Counted from the first letter of the stretch, positions 1-9,411 are shown. The stretch is DNA of 64,000 nt from Rhodosalinus sediminis (GCF_003385555.1 NZ_QOHR01000003.1:116992-180991), one strand, 5' to 3'. Notes: generated by a model from the sequence alone, not told the origin. Numbers and translations are program-made.

Positions 1-1
1 C

Positions 2-1576
2 GTGCTGCCGAACGAGGCGACCGAATCGCTCATCGCGCTCACCGTGGGGGTGGGCCTCGCGCTTCTGTTCGACTTCCTGATCAAGACCCTGCGGGCGAGC
101 TTCATCGATCAGGCCGGGCAGCGCGCGGACATGGCGATCGGGCGGCGGCTCTTCGATCAGCTGCTGGAGATGCAGATGCGCGCGCGCAAGGGCTCGACCG
201 GCGCGCTCACCAGCACCATGCGCGAATTCGAAACGCTGCGGGACTTCTTCACCTCCGCGACGCTCGTGGCGGTGGTCGATCTTCCCTTCATCCTTCTCTT
301 CATCGGGGTGATCGCGGCGATCGGCGGGCCGCTCGCGCTCGTCCCGGCGATCGCGGTGCCGGTCGTGCTGGTCGTCGGGCTCGCCGTGCAACCCGTTCTC
401 GCCCGTCTCGCCGAACGGAGCTTCGAGGACGGCCAGTCGAAACAGAGCGTCCTCGTCGAAACGGTGGCGGGGCTCGAAACGATCAAGGCCACGGGCGCGG
501 CGGCACGGATGCGCGCGCGCTGGGAGGAGGCGATCGCGCGGCAGTCCGAGCACGGCGCGCGCGCCCGCACGGTGACGCAGGCCGCCATGAACGCGACCAG
601 TTTCACCCAGCAGGCGGCGCAGGTGATGATCGTGTTTCACGGCGTCTTTCTCGTCACCGCGGGCGGGACGAGCATGGGCGCGCTGATCGCCAGCGTGATC
701 CTCACCGGCCGCGCCCTCGCGCCGCTGGCGCAGCTCGCGCAGACGCTCACCCGCCTCAACCAGGCCCGCAGCTCCTACCGCAACCTCGACGCGCTCATGC
801 GCGCGGACAGCGAGCGGCCGCCCGCCCGCCACTGGATCAGCCGCCCGCGGCTCGAGGGGCGCATCCGCTTCGAGGACGTGCATTTCACCTATCCCGACCA
901 GACGCAGGCGGCGCTGAACGGCGTGAGCTTCACCATCGAACCGGGCGAGAAGGTGGCGATCCTCGGCCGTATCGGGTCGGGCAAGAGCACGGTCGCCCGG
1001 CTCCTCCTCGGGCTTTACGCCCCGGATCGCGGCGCCGTGCGGCTCGACGACACCGACATCCGGCAGATCGATCCGGGCGATCTGCGTCGCAACGTCGGCA
1101 CGGTCCTTCAGGACGTCTGGCTCTTCTCGGGCACCATACGCGAGAACATCGCCATCGGGGCGCGCCGCCCGCGCGACGCCGAGATCCTCGAGGCGGCGCG
1201 CATCGCCGGGGTGGAGGATTTCGTCGCGCGGCACCCGTCGGGCTACGACATGCGGCTCGCCGAACGAGGCGAGGGGCTCTCGGGCGGGCAGAAGCAGGCG
1301 ATCAGCCTCGCCCGCGCGCTCCTCGGGCAGCCGCCCGTCCTTCTCCTCGACGAGCCGACGAGCGCGATGGACGTTCAGAACGAGCGCGAGGTGATCACCC
1401 GTCTCGGCGCGGCCGCCCGGGATCGCACGATGGTCGTGGTCACCCACCGCACCAGCCTGCTCGACCTCGTGGACCGGGTCATCGTGCTCGAGAACGGCCG
1501 CGTCGCCGCCGACGGCGACAAGTCGATCCTCGCGCGGGGCGCGCGGCAGGCGGCGGGGGCTCGCGATGGCGCGTGA
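2..1576 (+). CDS. Type I secretion ABC transporter (permease/ATPase), 5'-truncated by window edge
   Basis: Inner-membrane exporter that would power ATP-driven secretion of RTX-type proteins through a TolC-like tunnel. The frame is open from base 2 and begins inside the transmembrane domain, so the start (and any peptidase-like N-terminal domain) lies outside. Hydrophobic segments fill the first third. The ATPase half shows Walker A (GRIGSGKST), signature LSGGQKQ, Walker B (VLLLDEPTSAMD) and the switch histidine region (VVVTHRTS). The adaptor gene overlaps its last 11 bases, as expected for an HlyB/HlyD-type pair. The NEATESL stretch near the start resembles LapB-type transporters. An RTX protein is encoded at 18320-19507, but nothing proves it is the substrate. 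Confidence 0.93.
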   Translation: MLPNEATESLIALTVGVGLALLFDFLIKTLRASFIDQAGQRADMAIGRRLFDQLLEMQMRARKGSTGALTSTMREFETLRDFFTSATLVAVVDLPFILLFIGVIAAIGGPLALVPAIAVPVVLVVGLAVQPVLARLAERSFEDGQSKQSVLVETVAGLETIKATGAAARMRARWEEAIARQSEHGARARTVTQAAMNATSFTQQAAQVMIVFHGVFLVTAGGTSMGALIASVILTGRALAPLAQLAQTLTRLNQARSSYRNLDALMRADSERPPARHWISRPRLEGRIRFEDVHFTYPDQTQAALNGVSFTIEPGEKVAILGRIGSGKSTVARLLLGLYAPDRGAVRLDDTDIRQIDPGDLRRNVGTVLQDVWLFSGTIRENIAIGARRPRDAEILEAARIAGVEDFVARHPSGYDMRLAERGEGLSGGQKQAISLARALLGQPPVLLLDEPTSAMDVQNEREVITRLGAAARDRTMVVVTHRTSLLDLVDRVIVLENGRVAADGDKSILARGARQAAGARDGA

Positions 1577-2876
1577 CCGGGATCTGGACCGGCTGGCGCG
1601 CGAGATGCGCGGACGCCCGGCCCTGCGCGGGTCGCTCCTTCTCTTCGCGACGCTCGGCTTTCTCGTGACCGCGGCGATCTGGGCGGCCCGGACCGAGATC
1701 GACGAGGTCACGCGCGTGGACGGGCGCATCGTGCCCTCGGGCTCCGTGCAGGTGATCGAGGCGGCGGAGCCCGGCGTGGTGCAGGCGCTGCACGTCGCGG
1801 AGGGCGAGGTCGTCGGCAAGGGCGCCCTCCTGATGGAGCTCGACGGGACGATGCTCGACAGTCGTCTCGGTCAGGAGCGTCAGCGCGCCTACGGCCTGAT
1901 GGCGCGGATCGAGCGGCTGCAGGCCGAAATCGACGGCGAACCGCTCGCCTTCAGCCCCGAGCTCGTCCGCCGGGCGCCCGACGTCGTGGCCTCTGAGACG
2001 GCGCTCTACCGGGGGCGCAAGGCCGAACTTCAGGCCGAGATCGACATCCTCGACCGCCAGCGCGCGCAGCGCCGCCAGGACCTCGAGGAGGGCCGCGCGG
2101 AGCTGCGGACCGCGGCGGCGACCCTCGCGGTGCTCGGCGAGGAGCGCGCGATCACGGCCCCCCTCGTGGAGCGCGGCATGGCGCCGGACACGACGCTGCT
2201 GTCGCTCCGCCGCAAGGAAGCGGAATGGCACGGCCGCGAACGCCGCGCGCGCGCCACGCTCGATCGCCTGCGCTCCGGCCTCGACGAGATCGACGACCGG
2301 ATCGCGGCGCAGCGCAGTCGCTTCCGCAGCGCCGCGCTCGGCGATCTCGCGGCGGCGACCGCGGAGCTCGCCGCGTTGAAACCCGCGCTGCCCGCGCTCG
2401 AGACCCGGGCGGACCGCGCGCGTCTCCGCGCGCCGGTGCGCGGGATCGTCAACCGGATCCACAGCCCGACCGTCGGCGCGACGGCGCGGGCGGGCGAGCC
2501 GCTGATCGAGATCGTGCCGCTCGACGACACGCTGCTGGTCGAGGCCTACGTGCGCCCCGACGACATCGCCTTCCTCTATCCCGGCCAGCCGGTGAAGGTC
2601 GGCATCACCGCCTACGATCCCTCCCGCTACGGCACCCTCGACGGCGAGATCCTGCGCATCGGGGCCGATACCGTGACCCGGGACGACCGCAAACAGGACG
2701 ACGTCTTCGTCGTCTCCATCCGCACCGCCGGCACCATCCTCGACGCCGACGGCGCGGAGGTCGAGATCATGCCCGGCATGGTCGCGCAGGTCGACATTCT
2801 GGCCGGGCGGAAAACGGTCCTCGACTACCTCCTGACCCCGGTCGTGCGGGTGAAGGAGCGCGCCCTCCGCGAATAG
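1566..2876 (+). CDS. HlyD-family type I secretion periplasmic adaptor
   Basis: Membrane-fusion subunit linking the ABC exporter to the outer-membrane channel. The 436-aa protein has one N-terminal membrane segment (about residues 21-42), a lipoyl-like half-motif (EPGVVQALHVAEGEVV, about residue 69), a long Arg/Glu/Ala-rich coiled coil (about 100-260), the second lipoyl/beta-barrel half, and a C-terminal family signature (MVAQVDILAGRKTVLDYLL). The ATG lies inside the 3' end of the transporter gene, indicating translational coupling. Length is typical of HlyD/LapC adaptors. Confidence 0.93.
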   Translation: MARDRDLDRLAREMRGRPALRGSLLLFATLGFLVTAAIWAARTEIDEVTRVDGRIVPSGSVQVIEAAEPGVVQALHVAEGEVVGKGALLMELDGTMLDSRLGQERQRAYGLMARIERLQAEIDGEPLAFSPELVRRAPDVVASETALYRGRKAELQAEIDILDRQRAQRRQDLEEGRAELRTAAATLAVLGEERAITAPLVERGMAPDTTLLSLRRKEAEWHGRERRARATLDRLRSGLDEIDDRIAAQRSRFRSAALGDLAAATAELAALKPALPALETRADRARLRAPVRGIVNRIHSPTVGATARAGEPLIEIVPLDDTLLVEAYVRPDDIAFLYPGQPVKVGITAYDPSRYGTLDGEILRIGADTVTRDDRKQDDVFVVSIRTAGTILDADGAEVEIMPGMVAQVDILAGRKTVLDYLLTPVVRVKERALRE

Positions 2877-3379
2877 CCGCACAGGCCGCCGGGACGCCTC
2901 GGCCTTGCGTCGACAGGCCGGCGGCCCGCTCCGACCGCCTCGCGATGGGCCCGGGCGCTGCGGGCGCGCGCCGCCCCGACCGGAGACCGCGCCCGTGGCG
3001 CGTGCGACCGCCGCGGGCGTCTCCCGCGGATCGGCGCCACCGATTTCCGCTCGTCACAGGTGCGAGAGGGACCGGCGGCGGAAGAGGCAGCCCCGGCGTA
3101 TCCGCCGGCCCGACGGTCCGCAACCGGCGTCCGATGACAGGCTGCGCCGCGCGTCCTCATCCTCCATCTCCCGCGCAACGACCCGCCGCGGGCCGACGGC
3201 GCGGGCCGCGGCGGCGGGCGCCCCGAACCGGCGCGAGACCTCGGGCGGCATGCGCCCGCGGCAGGCCGCGCCGGCCCACTGCGGCGCCGGGGATGCCCCA
3301 CGGCGCGAGGCCCGCGCCGACCGCGACCGCCACGGCTGGTCGTTCTGACAAGAGCCCGCCACAGGCGCTTGCGCGGAAG
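2877..3379. other. Intergenic, no supported gene
   Basis: About 500 bases of very GC-rich sequence between the adaptor gene and tRNA-Arg. Several overlapping open frames exist on both strands, but all are Arg/Pro/Ala-rich with no recognisable domain, as expected from base composition alone. No convincing terminator with a T-run was seen. Confidence 0.5.
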
Positions 3380-3456
3380 TGGCGGTCCCGGGAGGACTCG
3401 AACCCCCAGCCTGCCGATTAGAAGTCGGCTGCTCTATCCGGTTGAGCTACGGGACC
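3380..3456 (-). tRNA. tRNA-Arg (anticodon TCT)
   Basis: On the minus strand the 77-nt sequence folds as a full cloverleaf: acceptor GGTCCCG paired with CGGGACC, anticodon stem GCCGA/TCGGC around loop CTTCTAA (anticodon TCT), T-arm GGGGGTTCGAGTCCTCCC, discriminator G and an encoded CCA. Confidence 0.95.
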
Positions 3457-3502
3457 GCTGGGCCCGTTGTCCGCGATGCACGCGCGTTTGGCAAGCGGGG
3501 GC

Positions 3503-3772
3503 TCAGCGCAGCTGGCTGTCCTTGGGCGCGCGGCGGTCGGGCCCGCCGCGTGACGCGCGGCGCGCGTCGCGTTCCTCCTGGCAGTCGCGGCAAAGCGTCA
3601 CGCCGGGGAGCGCGGCGCGGCGCGCCGCGGGGATCGGCTCCTCGCAGTCGGCGCAGGTCGTGCGGCTCTCGCCCACGGGGCGCCGGCGCGCCCTCAGGCG
3701 GTGGAGTTCGTCGGCGATCGAAGCCTCGATCTGCTCGTGCACCGCGCCGTCGCGCGTCCATCCTCCGGCCAT
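3503..3772 (-). CDS. DksA/TraR-family C4 zinc-finger protein
   Basis: Small 89-aa protein. The two Cys pairs (CADC about residue 40, CRDC about residue 61) form the DksA/TraR-type zinc finger, preceded by a short N-terminal helix ([19 protein letters not shown]). It is shorter than DksA (about 150 aa) and lacks most of the coiled coil, so it resembles the short TraR/YbiI-like group. Such proteins bind the RNA polymerase secondary channel or are uncharacterised; the exact role is not inferable. It sits alone between two tRNA genes. Confidence 0.8.
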   Translation of the reverse strand: MAGGWTRDGAVHEQIEASIADELHRLRARRRPVGESRTTCADCEEPIPAARRAALPGVTLCRDCQEERDARRASRGGPDRRAPKDSQLR

Positions 3773-3829
3773 GCGTCACCTCCGGCGGGCAGCGTGGCAC
3801 GGCGGCGGAGGCTCTGCAACGGTGCGGGA

Positions 3830-3905
<76 letters not shown>

Positions 3906-4012
3906 GACGGCGCGGGGTATGCGTCGGTTCGGGGCGACGGTCAAGGGGCCTCGGCCTTGCCGCGCGGGGCATCCGGTCGCATCTTGGACAAGGAGCGACA
4001 GAGGAGAGATCC

Positions 4013-4255
4013 ATGCAGTGCCCGATCGACGGAAGCGAGCTCGTGATGACCGACCGCAACGGGGTCGAGATCGACTATTGCCCGAAGTGCCGGGGCGTCT
4101 GGCTCGATCGTGGCGAGCTCGACAAGATCATCGAGCGCAGCGCGGCGCAGATGGCGCCCGAGCCCGCGCCCCGCGAGCCGCGCTACGACGACGACCGCGG
4201 CGACCGCAAGAAGAAGAAGCGCGGCGGGTTCCTCGACGAGCTCTTCGACTTCTGA
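4013..4255 (+). CDS. TFIIB-type zinc-ribbon protein
   Basis: 80-aa protein with an N-terminal zinc ribbon (CPIDGS..., [18 protein letters not shown]) characteristic of the zf-TFIIB domain family; the WLDRGEL motif after the second Cys pair is the family hallmark. The C-terminal half is charged and Lys/Arg-rich and ends in FLDELFDF. Start ATG at 4013 is preceded by AGGAGAG-like bases. Function of this family is not established; nucleic-acid or metal binding is the usual assumption. Confidence 0.8.
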   Translation: MQCPIDGSELVMTDRNGVEIDYCPKCRGVWLDRGELDKIIERSAAQMAPEPAPREPRYDDDRGDRKKKKRGGFLDELFDF

Positions 4256-4324
4256 TCGCCCCGCGGCCGGCCGGCACGGCGTGAGACGGCACACCCCCGG
4301 GCGACCCGGCGCCACGTGAGAGAC

Positions 4325-4347
4325 GTGGGCGCGCATGCCGCGCCCAC
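4325..4347. terminator. Hairpin between convergent genes
   Basis: Perfect 9-bp stem (GTGGGCGCG / CGCGCCCAC) with a 5-nt loop, centred between the ends of the zinc-ribbon gene and the HIT gene. There is no T-run on either side, so a role as bidirectional terminator is only a suggestion. Confidence 0.35.
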
Positions 4348-4377
4348 CGCCGGCATCGCCCCCCGTCGTCGCGCCGA

Positions 4378-4758
4378 TCAGCGGCGCAGGAGCATCGGGC
4401 CGAGCCGGCCGCCCGCGAAAACGTGGACGTGCAGGTGCGGCACCTCCTGCGCGGCGTCCTCCCCCGCGTTGGAGAGCAGGCGATAGCCCGTGCCCCCGGC
4501 CCCCGGCGCGACGCCGAGCCTGCGGGCGACCTCCCCCACCGTGCGGGTGAAATCCACGATCTCGGCGTCCGAGGCCTCGGCGGCGAAGTGGTCGTAGTTC
4601 ACGTAGGCGCCCTTCGGGATGACCAGCACATGCACCGGCGCCTGCGGGTTGATGTCCTCGAAGGCGAGGCTGTGCTCGGTCTCCATCACGGTCTTGTTCG
4701 GGATCTCGCCCCGCAGGATCCTGGCGAAGACGTTCTGATCGTCGTAGGCGTAGCCCAT
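4378..4758 (-). CDS. HIT-family (HinT-like) nucleotide-binding hydrolase
   Basis: 126-aa protein of the normal HinT length. The histidine triad HLHVHVF is at residues 108-114 near the C-terminus, and the N-terminal DQNVFARILRGEIPNK is the classic opening of the family. HinT enzymes cleave phosphoramidates such as AMP-lysine and AMP-NH2. It follows the glycosyltransferase gene on the same strand with 11 bases between, so the two are probably cotranscribed. Confidence 0.93.
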   Translation of the reverse strand: MGYAYDDQNVFARILRGEIPNKTVMETEHSLAFEDINPQAPVHVLVIPKGAYVNYDHFAAEASDAEIVDFTRTVGEVARRLGVAPGAGGTGYRLLSNAGEDAAQEVPHLHVHVFAGGRLGPMLLRR

Positions 4759-4769
4759 CCGGCGCTCCC

Positions 4770-6347
4770 TCAGTCGGCGAAGAGGTTCTCGGTCGTGGCG
4801 ATCTCTAGCGCCTCGTCGGGGCCGAGGCCAAGGAATTCGGCGAGCCGCGCCGCCGCCGCCTCCGGCGGGTCGCCCTCGCGGAGCTGCACATGCTGCGCGG
4901 CCCCCGTGTCGCGGATCCGCTCATGCTCGAGCGCGATCTCGTTGCGGATCGTCGGCAGCAGCCGCGCGAGCGTCTCAGGCCGCGTGCGCGGCCCGGCGAG
5001 ACCGATGCGCCGCGCGTGCCCGACGAGGTCGTCGTCCGAGAAGCGGCACGCGACCTCGAGCACCCGCGTCCGCGCGGTGTCGCCGCGCAGGTCCTCGAGC
5101 AGGTCGAAATCCGCCGGATCGAGGCAGATCGCCATGCGTTCGACCTCGTGATACTCGAACAGCATGCGGAGCAGGGCACGCCGGTGGCGGTGGCGCTTCT
5201 CCAGCGTCGTCTCGATTCCGCCGAGATCCGGAAGGGGGCAGGACCGCTCGTTGAAGAGATAATCGATGCAGGGGATGTCCGTCGCCGCCTCGATCCGGGC
5301 GATGAGCCGCCGGGCGACGTGCCATTTCTTGCAGACGACGACCAGAAGCTCCCGCCCGTGCCCGAGCTTGCCCTCGGTTTCCCAGAACCGCGGGGCGGCG
5401 CGGCGCCCGATCCGCCCGCGCTGCGTCAGGAACGCATAAAGCCGCCGCCCCTCGTCCGAGACGACGACCTCGCGCCCGCCGCTGGCGTAGAGGGCGCCCA
5501 GCCGCCGGGTCAGCCCGGCGGCCTCGGGGCTGATCTTGCGGGCGAAGAGCGCGTCCTGGCTCAGCAGCAGGTCGTAGTGGTCGTCGTGGAAGACCACCGG
5601 CATCCCGTAGTCCGAGAACATCAGGAAGGTGAGCGTGCGGCTCTCGATCTCGGTCTCGGGGATCAGGTGGCGCACGAGCGTCTGGAAAAACGTCTCGTCC
5701 GGGATCCATGTCGTGCGGAAGAAGCGCACGACATCGGGCCGGCGCGCGATGAAATCGAGGATCGCCTCGATCGTGCCGCGACGCAGGCACCACCACTGGC
5801 TGCCGATCATGACCTGCAGGTCGGCGGGGATCGCCCGCTCGAGCCCCAGCCGCTTCTGCACGTCGAGCGCGGCATAGAAGAGGGCCTTGTTCCGGCGTTC
5901 GTTGAAGACGTGGCGGTATATGAGCCGCTCGTCCCGGAGGCCGGTCTTGATCCAGTCGGAGGCGAAGAAATCGAAGCTTTCGATGTAGTCGCGGTCGTGC
6001 GCATCGAGGAAGGCGTGCGCGTAATCGGCCGACTTGACCGGCATGCAGTCGCCCGAGAGCATGTAGAAATGCGTGGCCTCCGGAAAGGCCGCGACCGCGG
6101 CGCGCACCGCCTCCAGCGTGGCGGCTACGAGCGACCACTCGCCCCAGCCGCACTTCACCCGCTTGCGCGCGAAAGCAACGTTGGGGTTGTCCGCGAGCGC
6201 TTCCCGGATGCGGCGGAAATCGCGCGGATCGGCGCGCGCGTCGAAATGGATCGCCATGAAATCGCCCGCCGCGGTCAGGCGCTGCGCCTGTTCGACGATC
6301 GCCTCCGGATCCTTGTGACAGAGCAGTATGAAAGCGAGTCTGGCCAT
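4770..6347 (-). CDS. Beta-1,6-N-acetylglucosaminyltransferase-like (GT14, DUF5928-type) protein
   Basis: 525-aa protein. The first roughly 300 residues match the core-2/I-branching enzyme fold: N-terminal FILLCHKDPEAI, YMLSGDCMPVKS near residue 100, and IGSQWWCLRRGT then WIPDETFFQTL, which are the substrate and metal-site signatures of GT14 enzymes. The C-terminal roughly 200 residues carry a separate domain not recognised with certainty (recalled as DUF5928). No signal peptide or membrane segment is evident, so a cytoplasmic sugar transferase for a cell-surface polymer is likely. It is divergent from a sulfotransferase gene. Confidence 0.82.
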   Translation of the reverse strand: MARLAFILLCHKDPEAIVEQAQRLTAAGDFMAIHFDARADPRDFRRIREALADNPNVAFARKRVKCGWGEWSLVAATLEAVRAAVAAFPEATHFYMLSGDCMPVKSADYAHAFLDAHDRDYIESFDFFASDWIKTGLRDERLIYRHVFNERRNKALFYAALDVQKRLGLERAIPADLQVMIGSQWWCLRRGTIEAILDFIARRPDVVRFFRTTWIPDETFFQTLVRHLIPETEIESRTLTFLMFSDYGMPVVFHDDHYDLLLSQDALFARKISPEAAGLTRRLGALYASGGREVVVSDEGRRLYAFLTQRGRIGRRAAPRFWETEGKLGHGRELLVVVCKKWHVARRLIARIEAATDIPCIDYLFNERSCPLPDLGGIETTLEKRHRHRRALLRMLFEYHEVERMAICLDPADFDLLEDLRGDTARTRVLEVACRFSDDDLVGHARRIGLAGPRTRPETLARLLPTIRNEIALEHERIRDTGAAQHVQLREGDPPEAAAARLAEFLGLGPDEALEIATTENLFAD

Positions 6348-6473
6348 GCCGCGCGCGTCGCTCTCCCTCGCCCAGCGCCCGCGCTCCGGAACGGGCTTCC
6401 CTCGGCCGCCAGCTTGCGGCTAGGATGCCCGGAGCGCAACCGGACGCGGCGATCACGCAGGGCGGGACGAGCG

Positions 6474-7292
6474 ATGGGCTTCCCCGGCACATGGATGACC
6501 GAGAGCGAAAGCGTGATCTATCGCGTGGTGCCGAAGTGCGCCTGTTCGACGATCGGGCAGATCCTCTACTATTCCGACCACGGCCGCTTCTACGACGGCG
6601 ACATTCACGACGCCGACGAAGGGCTGCACAAATGGGCGCAGGAAGCGAGCCAGCCGGTCATCTCCCGCGCCGTGACCGAGCGCAGCGCGCCCGCCTTCAC
6701 CTGCGTGCGCAATCCCTATACACGAATCCTGTCGTCCTTCTTCGACAAGATCTGCGGCGTTCAGCGCAACGGCAAGCGCTACCGCGGCAACCTCGTGCCG
6801 ATGATCATGCAGAAATACGGGGTCGAGACCGGCGGCCCCGACGGGCAGGCCGAGTTCGACCAGATCCGCAGCTTCCGCCGGTTCCTGCTCTTCGCGCGCG
6901 ACACGATCCGCTGGAAGAAACCGATGGAGCCGGACATTCACTGGTCCGCGGTCTCGGGGCACGTCGGGACGTTCATCGCCAACGGCGGGCGCTACGATCA
7001 CATCTTCTGGACGGAGCGCTTCGCCGAGGGGATGCAGACCGTGCTCGACACGATCGAGACGCCGCACCCGGTCGACCTCGCCGCGATCCCGCGCTTCAAC
7101 GAGAGCGCCGCGCACGGCCCCGAGCGCGCGCATCCGGTGGAGGACTACTTCGACGACCTCTCGATGCACCTCGTCTACGAGATCTACCACCGGGATTTCG
7201 AGCTCTTCAAATACGACTTCGAGAACCCGGCGAACAAGATGCCGGTGGGCGAGATCGACCTCGACGAAGTGCACGCCAAGCTCGGCGACTGA
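6474..7292 (+). CDS. Sulfotransferase family protein
   Basis: 272-aa protein. VPKCACSTI (residues 19-27) fits the 5'-phosphosulfate-binding loop of the PAPS-dependent sulfotransferase 2 family, and CVRNPYTRILSSF fits the 3'-phosphate motif (Arg and Ser ligands). These enzymes move sulfate from PAPS to a carbohydrate. ATG at 6474 is chosen because the family motif begins about 20 residues later and upstream codons overlap the divergent promoter region. Opposite orientation to the GT14 gene suggests joint action on a surface glycan, which is inference. Confidence 0.8.
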   Translation: MGFPGTWMTESESVIYRVVPKCACSTIGQILYYSDHGRFYDGDIHDADEGLHKWAQEASQPVISRAVTERSAPAFTCVRNPYTRILSSFFDKICGVQRNGKRYRGNLVPMIMQKYGVETGGPDGQAEFDQIRSFRRFLLFARDTIRWKKPMEPDIHWSAVSGHVGTFIANGGRYDHIFWTERFAEGMQTVLDTIETPHPVDLAAIPRFNESAAHGPERAHPVEDYFDDLSMHLVYEIYHRDFELFKYDFENPANKMPVGEIDLDEVHAKLGD

Positions 7293-7373
7293 GCCGCCGC
7301 GAGCGCGCGTCGGGCCTTCGCGGCCCTCCTCGCTCCCGCGCCGCGCCGGGGGCGACCGGCGGGCGCCCGCGCC

Positions 7374-7829
7374 TCAGAGCCGCCCGAAGGTGTCGGCGAG
7401 GATCGCGCCGAGGCCCTCGGCGTCGACCTCTGCGAAAGCCGCGGGGCGGTCGCTGTCGATGTCGAGCACCGCGATCAGCCGCCCCGCCCCGTCGCGCACC
7501 GGCAGCACGATCTCCGACCGCGTGGAGGACGAACAGGCGATGTGGCCCGGGAAGGCCTCCACGTCGTCGACGATCTGCACTTCCCCCGTGCGCGCCGCCG
7601 CGCCGCAGACGCCGCGCGCGAAGGGGATGGTCAGGCAGCCGTGCCCGCCCTGGTAGGGGCCGATCTTCAGAAGCTCCGGCGCCACCACCCGGTAGAAGCC
7701 GGTCCAGTCGAAGCGGGCGTCGGCGTGGTGGATCTCGCAGGCGAGCGTCGCCATGAGCGCGACGGCGTCGCTCTCCCCCTCGGTCAGCGCGGCGATGCGG
7801 CGGCGGAGATCGGCGTAATCGCAGGTCAT
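7374..7829 (-). CDS. msrC: Free methionine-(R)-sulfoxide reductase (GAF domain)
   Basis: 151-aa single GAF-domain enzyme reducing free Met-R-sulfoxide. The three conserved cysteines are present at about residues 65, 75 and 99 (HGCLTIPFARGVCGAA and GHIACSSSTRSEIVLPV), with the closing VLDIDSDRPAAF motif. Its ATG overlaps the TGA of the upstream flavoprotein gene by 4 bases, so the two are translationally coupled. Confidence 0.92.
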   Translation of the reverse strand: MTCDYADLRRRIAALTEGESDAVALMATLACEIHHADARFDWTGFYRVVAPELLKIGPYQGGHGCLTIPFARGVCGAAARTGEVQIVDDVEAFPGHIACSSSTRSEIVLPVRDGAGRLIAVLDIDSDRPAAFAEVDAEGLGAILADTFGRL

Positions 7830-9058
7830 GGGCGCTCCTTCGGCTCGGCGCTCTCCTGCCCCGCCGCCGCGTCGCCCGCAAGGGGCCGGCCGGCCGCCGC
7901 GCGCCCCGCCCAGCGCCCCGTGGCGAGGCAGGCGGTCAGCAGGTAGCCGCCGGTCGGCGCCTCCCAGTCGAGCATCTCTCCGGCGGCGAAGACGCCGGGC
8001 AGGGCCCGCAGCCCGAGCCCCGCGTCGAGCCCCGCCCAGGCGACGCCGCCGGCGGTCGAGATCGCCTCGTCCATCGGGCGCAGGCCGGCGTGGCGCACGG
8101 GCAGCGCCTTGACGCGCGCGGCGAGCGCCTCCGCCTCCCGCGGGAGGGGGCGCGCGAACTCGTTCAAGAGCGCGAGGCGCACGGGATCGAGGCGGAGCGC
8201 CCGGCGCAGGTGGTTCGAGAGCGAGCGCTTGCCGCGCGGCCCGGCGAGCCGCGCCGCGACCGTCTCGGCAGCCAGATCGGGCACGAGGTCGAGCGTGAGC
8301 GCCGCCCCCGCGCGCAGCTCGGGCGTCAGCGGATAGAGCCCGCCGCCCTCCAGCCCGCGCGCGGAGATCACCGCCTCGCCCCGGACGCGGCGCCCGGCGG
8401 CCGTCAGGGCGAGCGGCTTCACCGGCCGGCCGAAATGCGGCGCCATGTGCGCGGACCAGTCCACCGAGAGCGCCGCGTTCGAGGGCGCGAAGGGCGTGAC
8501 CGGCACGCCGCGCGCCGCGAGCCAGGGCGCCCAGGCGCCGTCGGAGCCGAGCCGCGCCCAGCTCGCGCCGCCGAGCGCGAGCACCGTGACGCCGGGGGCG
8601 AGGTCGCGCGGCCCCTCGGGCGTGGCGAAGCGCAGCGCCGCCCCCGCCCAGCCCTGCCAGCGCCAGCGGGTGCGCAGCCGCACCCCCTGCCCCTCCAGCC
8701 GCGCGAGCCACGCGCGCAGGAGCGGCGAAGCCTTCATCGCCACGGGAAAGACGCGCCCCGACGAGCCGGTGAAGAGCGGCTGGCCCAGCCCCTCGGCCCA
8801 GCGCTGCACCTCCTCGGGGCCGAAGGCGGTGAGCATCGGGCGCAGGGGCTCGGCGGCTTCGCCGTAGGCGGCGAGACACCGCGCGAGGGGCTCCGCCTTC
8901 GTCAGGTTGAGGCCCGACTTCCCCGCCATCAGGAACTTGCGCGCGACGGAGGGCTTCGCCTCGGCGACGACCACGCGCGCCCCGGCGCCGGCGAGCTCCC
9001 CGGCGGCCATCAGCCCGGCGGGGCCGCCGCCGATCACCAGCGCCTCGGGCTGCTCCAT
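7826..9058 (-). CDS. NAD(P)/FAD-dependent oxidoreductase (BaiN/HI0933-like, TIGR03862 type)
   Basis: 410-aa flavoprotein. N-terminal dinucleotide-binding motif VIGGGPAGLMAAG, followed by KFLMAGKSGLNLTKAE, which marks the HI0933/BaiN group, and a C-terminal FAD motif (GVFAAGEMLDWEAPTGGYLL). The start is placed at the ATG at 9058 because the FAD motif follows after six residues. Substrate unknown; some relatives reduce steroid-like compounds. It is divergent from the HNH gene with only 41 bases between starts. Confidence 0.88.
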   Translation of the reverse strand: MEQPEALVIGGGPAGLMAAGELAGAGARVVVAEAKPSVARKFLMAGKSGLNLTKAEPLARCLAAYGEAAEPLRPMLTAFGPEEVQRWAEGLGQPLFTGSSGRVFPVAMKASPLLRAWLARLEGQGVRLRTRWRWQGWAGAALRFATPEGPRDLAPGVTVLALGGASWARLGSDGAWAPWLAARGVPVTPFAPSNAALSVDWSAHMAPHFGRPVKPLALTAAGRRVRGEAVISARGLEGGGLYPLTPELRAGAALTLDLVPDLAAETVAARLAGPRGKRSLSNHLRRALRLDPVRLALLNEFARPLPREAEALAARVKALPVRHAGLRPMDEAISTAGGVAWAGLDAGLGLRALPGVFAAGEMLDWEAPTGGYLLTACLATGRWAGRAAAGRPLAGDAAAGQESAEPKERP

Positions 9059-9099
9059 GCGTCTTGCCTCCCGGCGCGGGTGCGCCATTCTCGGCGTCG

Positions 9100-9411
9100 A
9101 TGTCCGACGCCGGCCCCGATCCGATCTGTCCGCTCTGCCACCGCCCGATCCCTCCGGACGCGCGGCAGAGCCTGCATCACCTCGTCCCGAAGCTGAAGGG
9201 CGGCAAGGGCGGGCCGACCGTCCTTCTGCATCAGATCTGCCACGACGAGATTCACGCCACGCTTTCCGAGGCCGAGCTCGCCCGCGACTACGCGACGCCG
9301 GAGGCGCTGCGCGCCCATCCGCGGCTCGCGACGTTCATCGCGTGGGTGGCGCGGCGCCCGCCCACGTTTCACAGCCGCACGCCCGGCCCGCGTCGTCGGC
9401 GGCGGCGCTGA
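9100..9411 (+). CDS. HNH endonuclease-type protein
   Basis: 103-aa protein. Shows CPLC near the N-terminus, HHLVPKLKGGKGG and LHQICHDEIHATL, which together give the His-Asn/His-His core and zinc ligands of small HNH proteins. The C-terminus is Arg-rich. Cleavage target is unknown; chromosomal housekeeping HNH proteins of this size are common and not by themselves restriction enzymes. ATG 9100 starts just before CPLC and lies outside the divergent gene. Confidence 0.8.
   Translation: MSDAGPDPICPLCHRPIPPDARQSLHHLVPKLKGGKGGPTVLLHQICHDEIHATLSEAELARDYATPEALRAHPRLATFIAWVARRPPTFHSRTPGPRRRRRR

Noticed and set aside
1479..2882. Minus-strand open frame of 467 codons over hlyD
   Set aside because: Shadow of the real gene; composed of Arg/Ala/Gly/Asp/Val-rich sequence without a domain, while the plus-strand frame is a clear HlyD protein.
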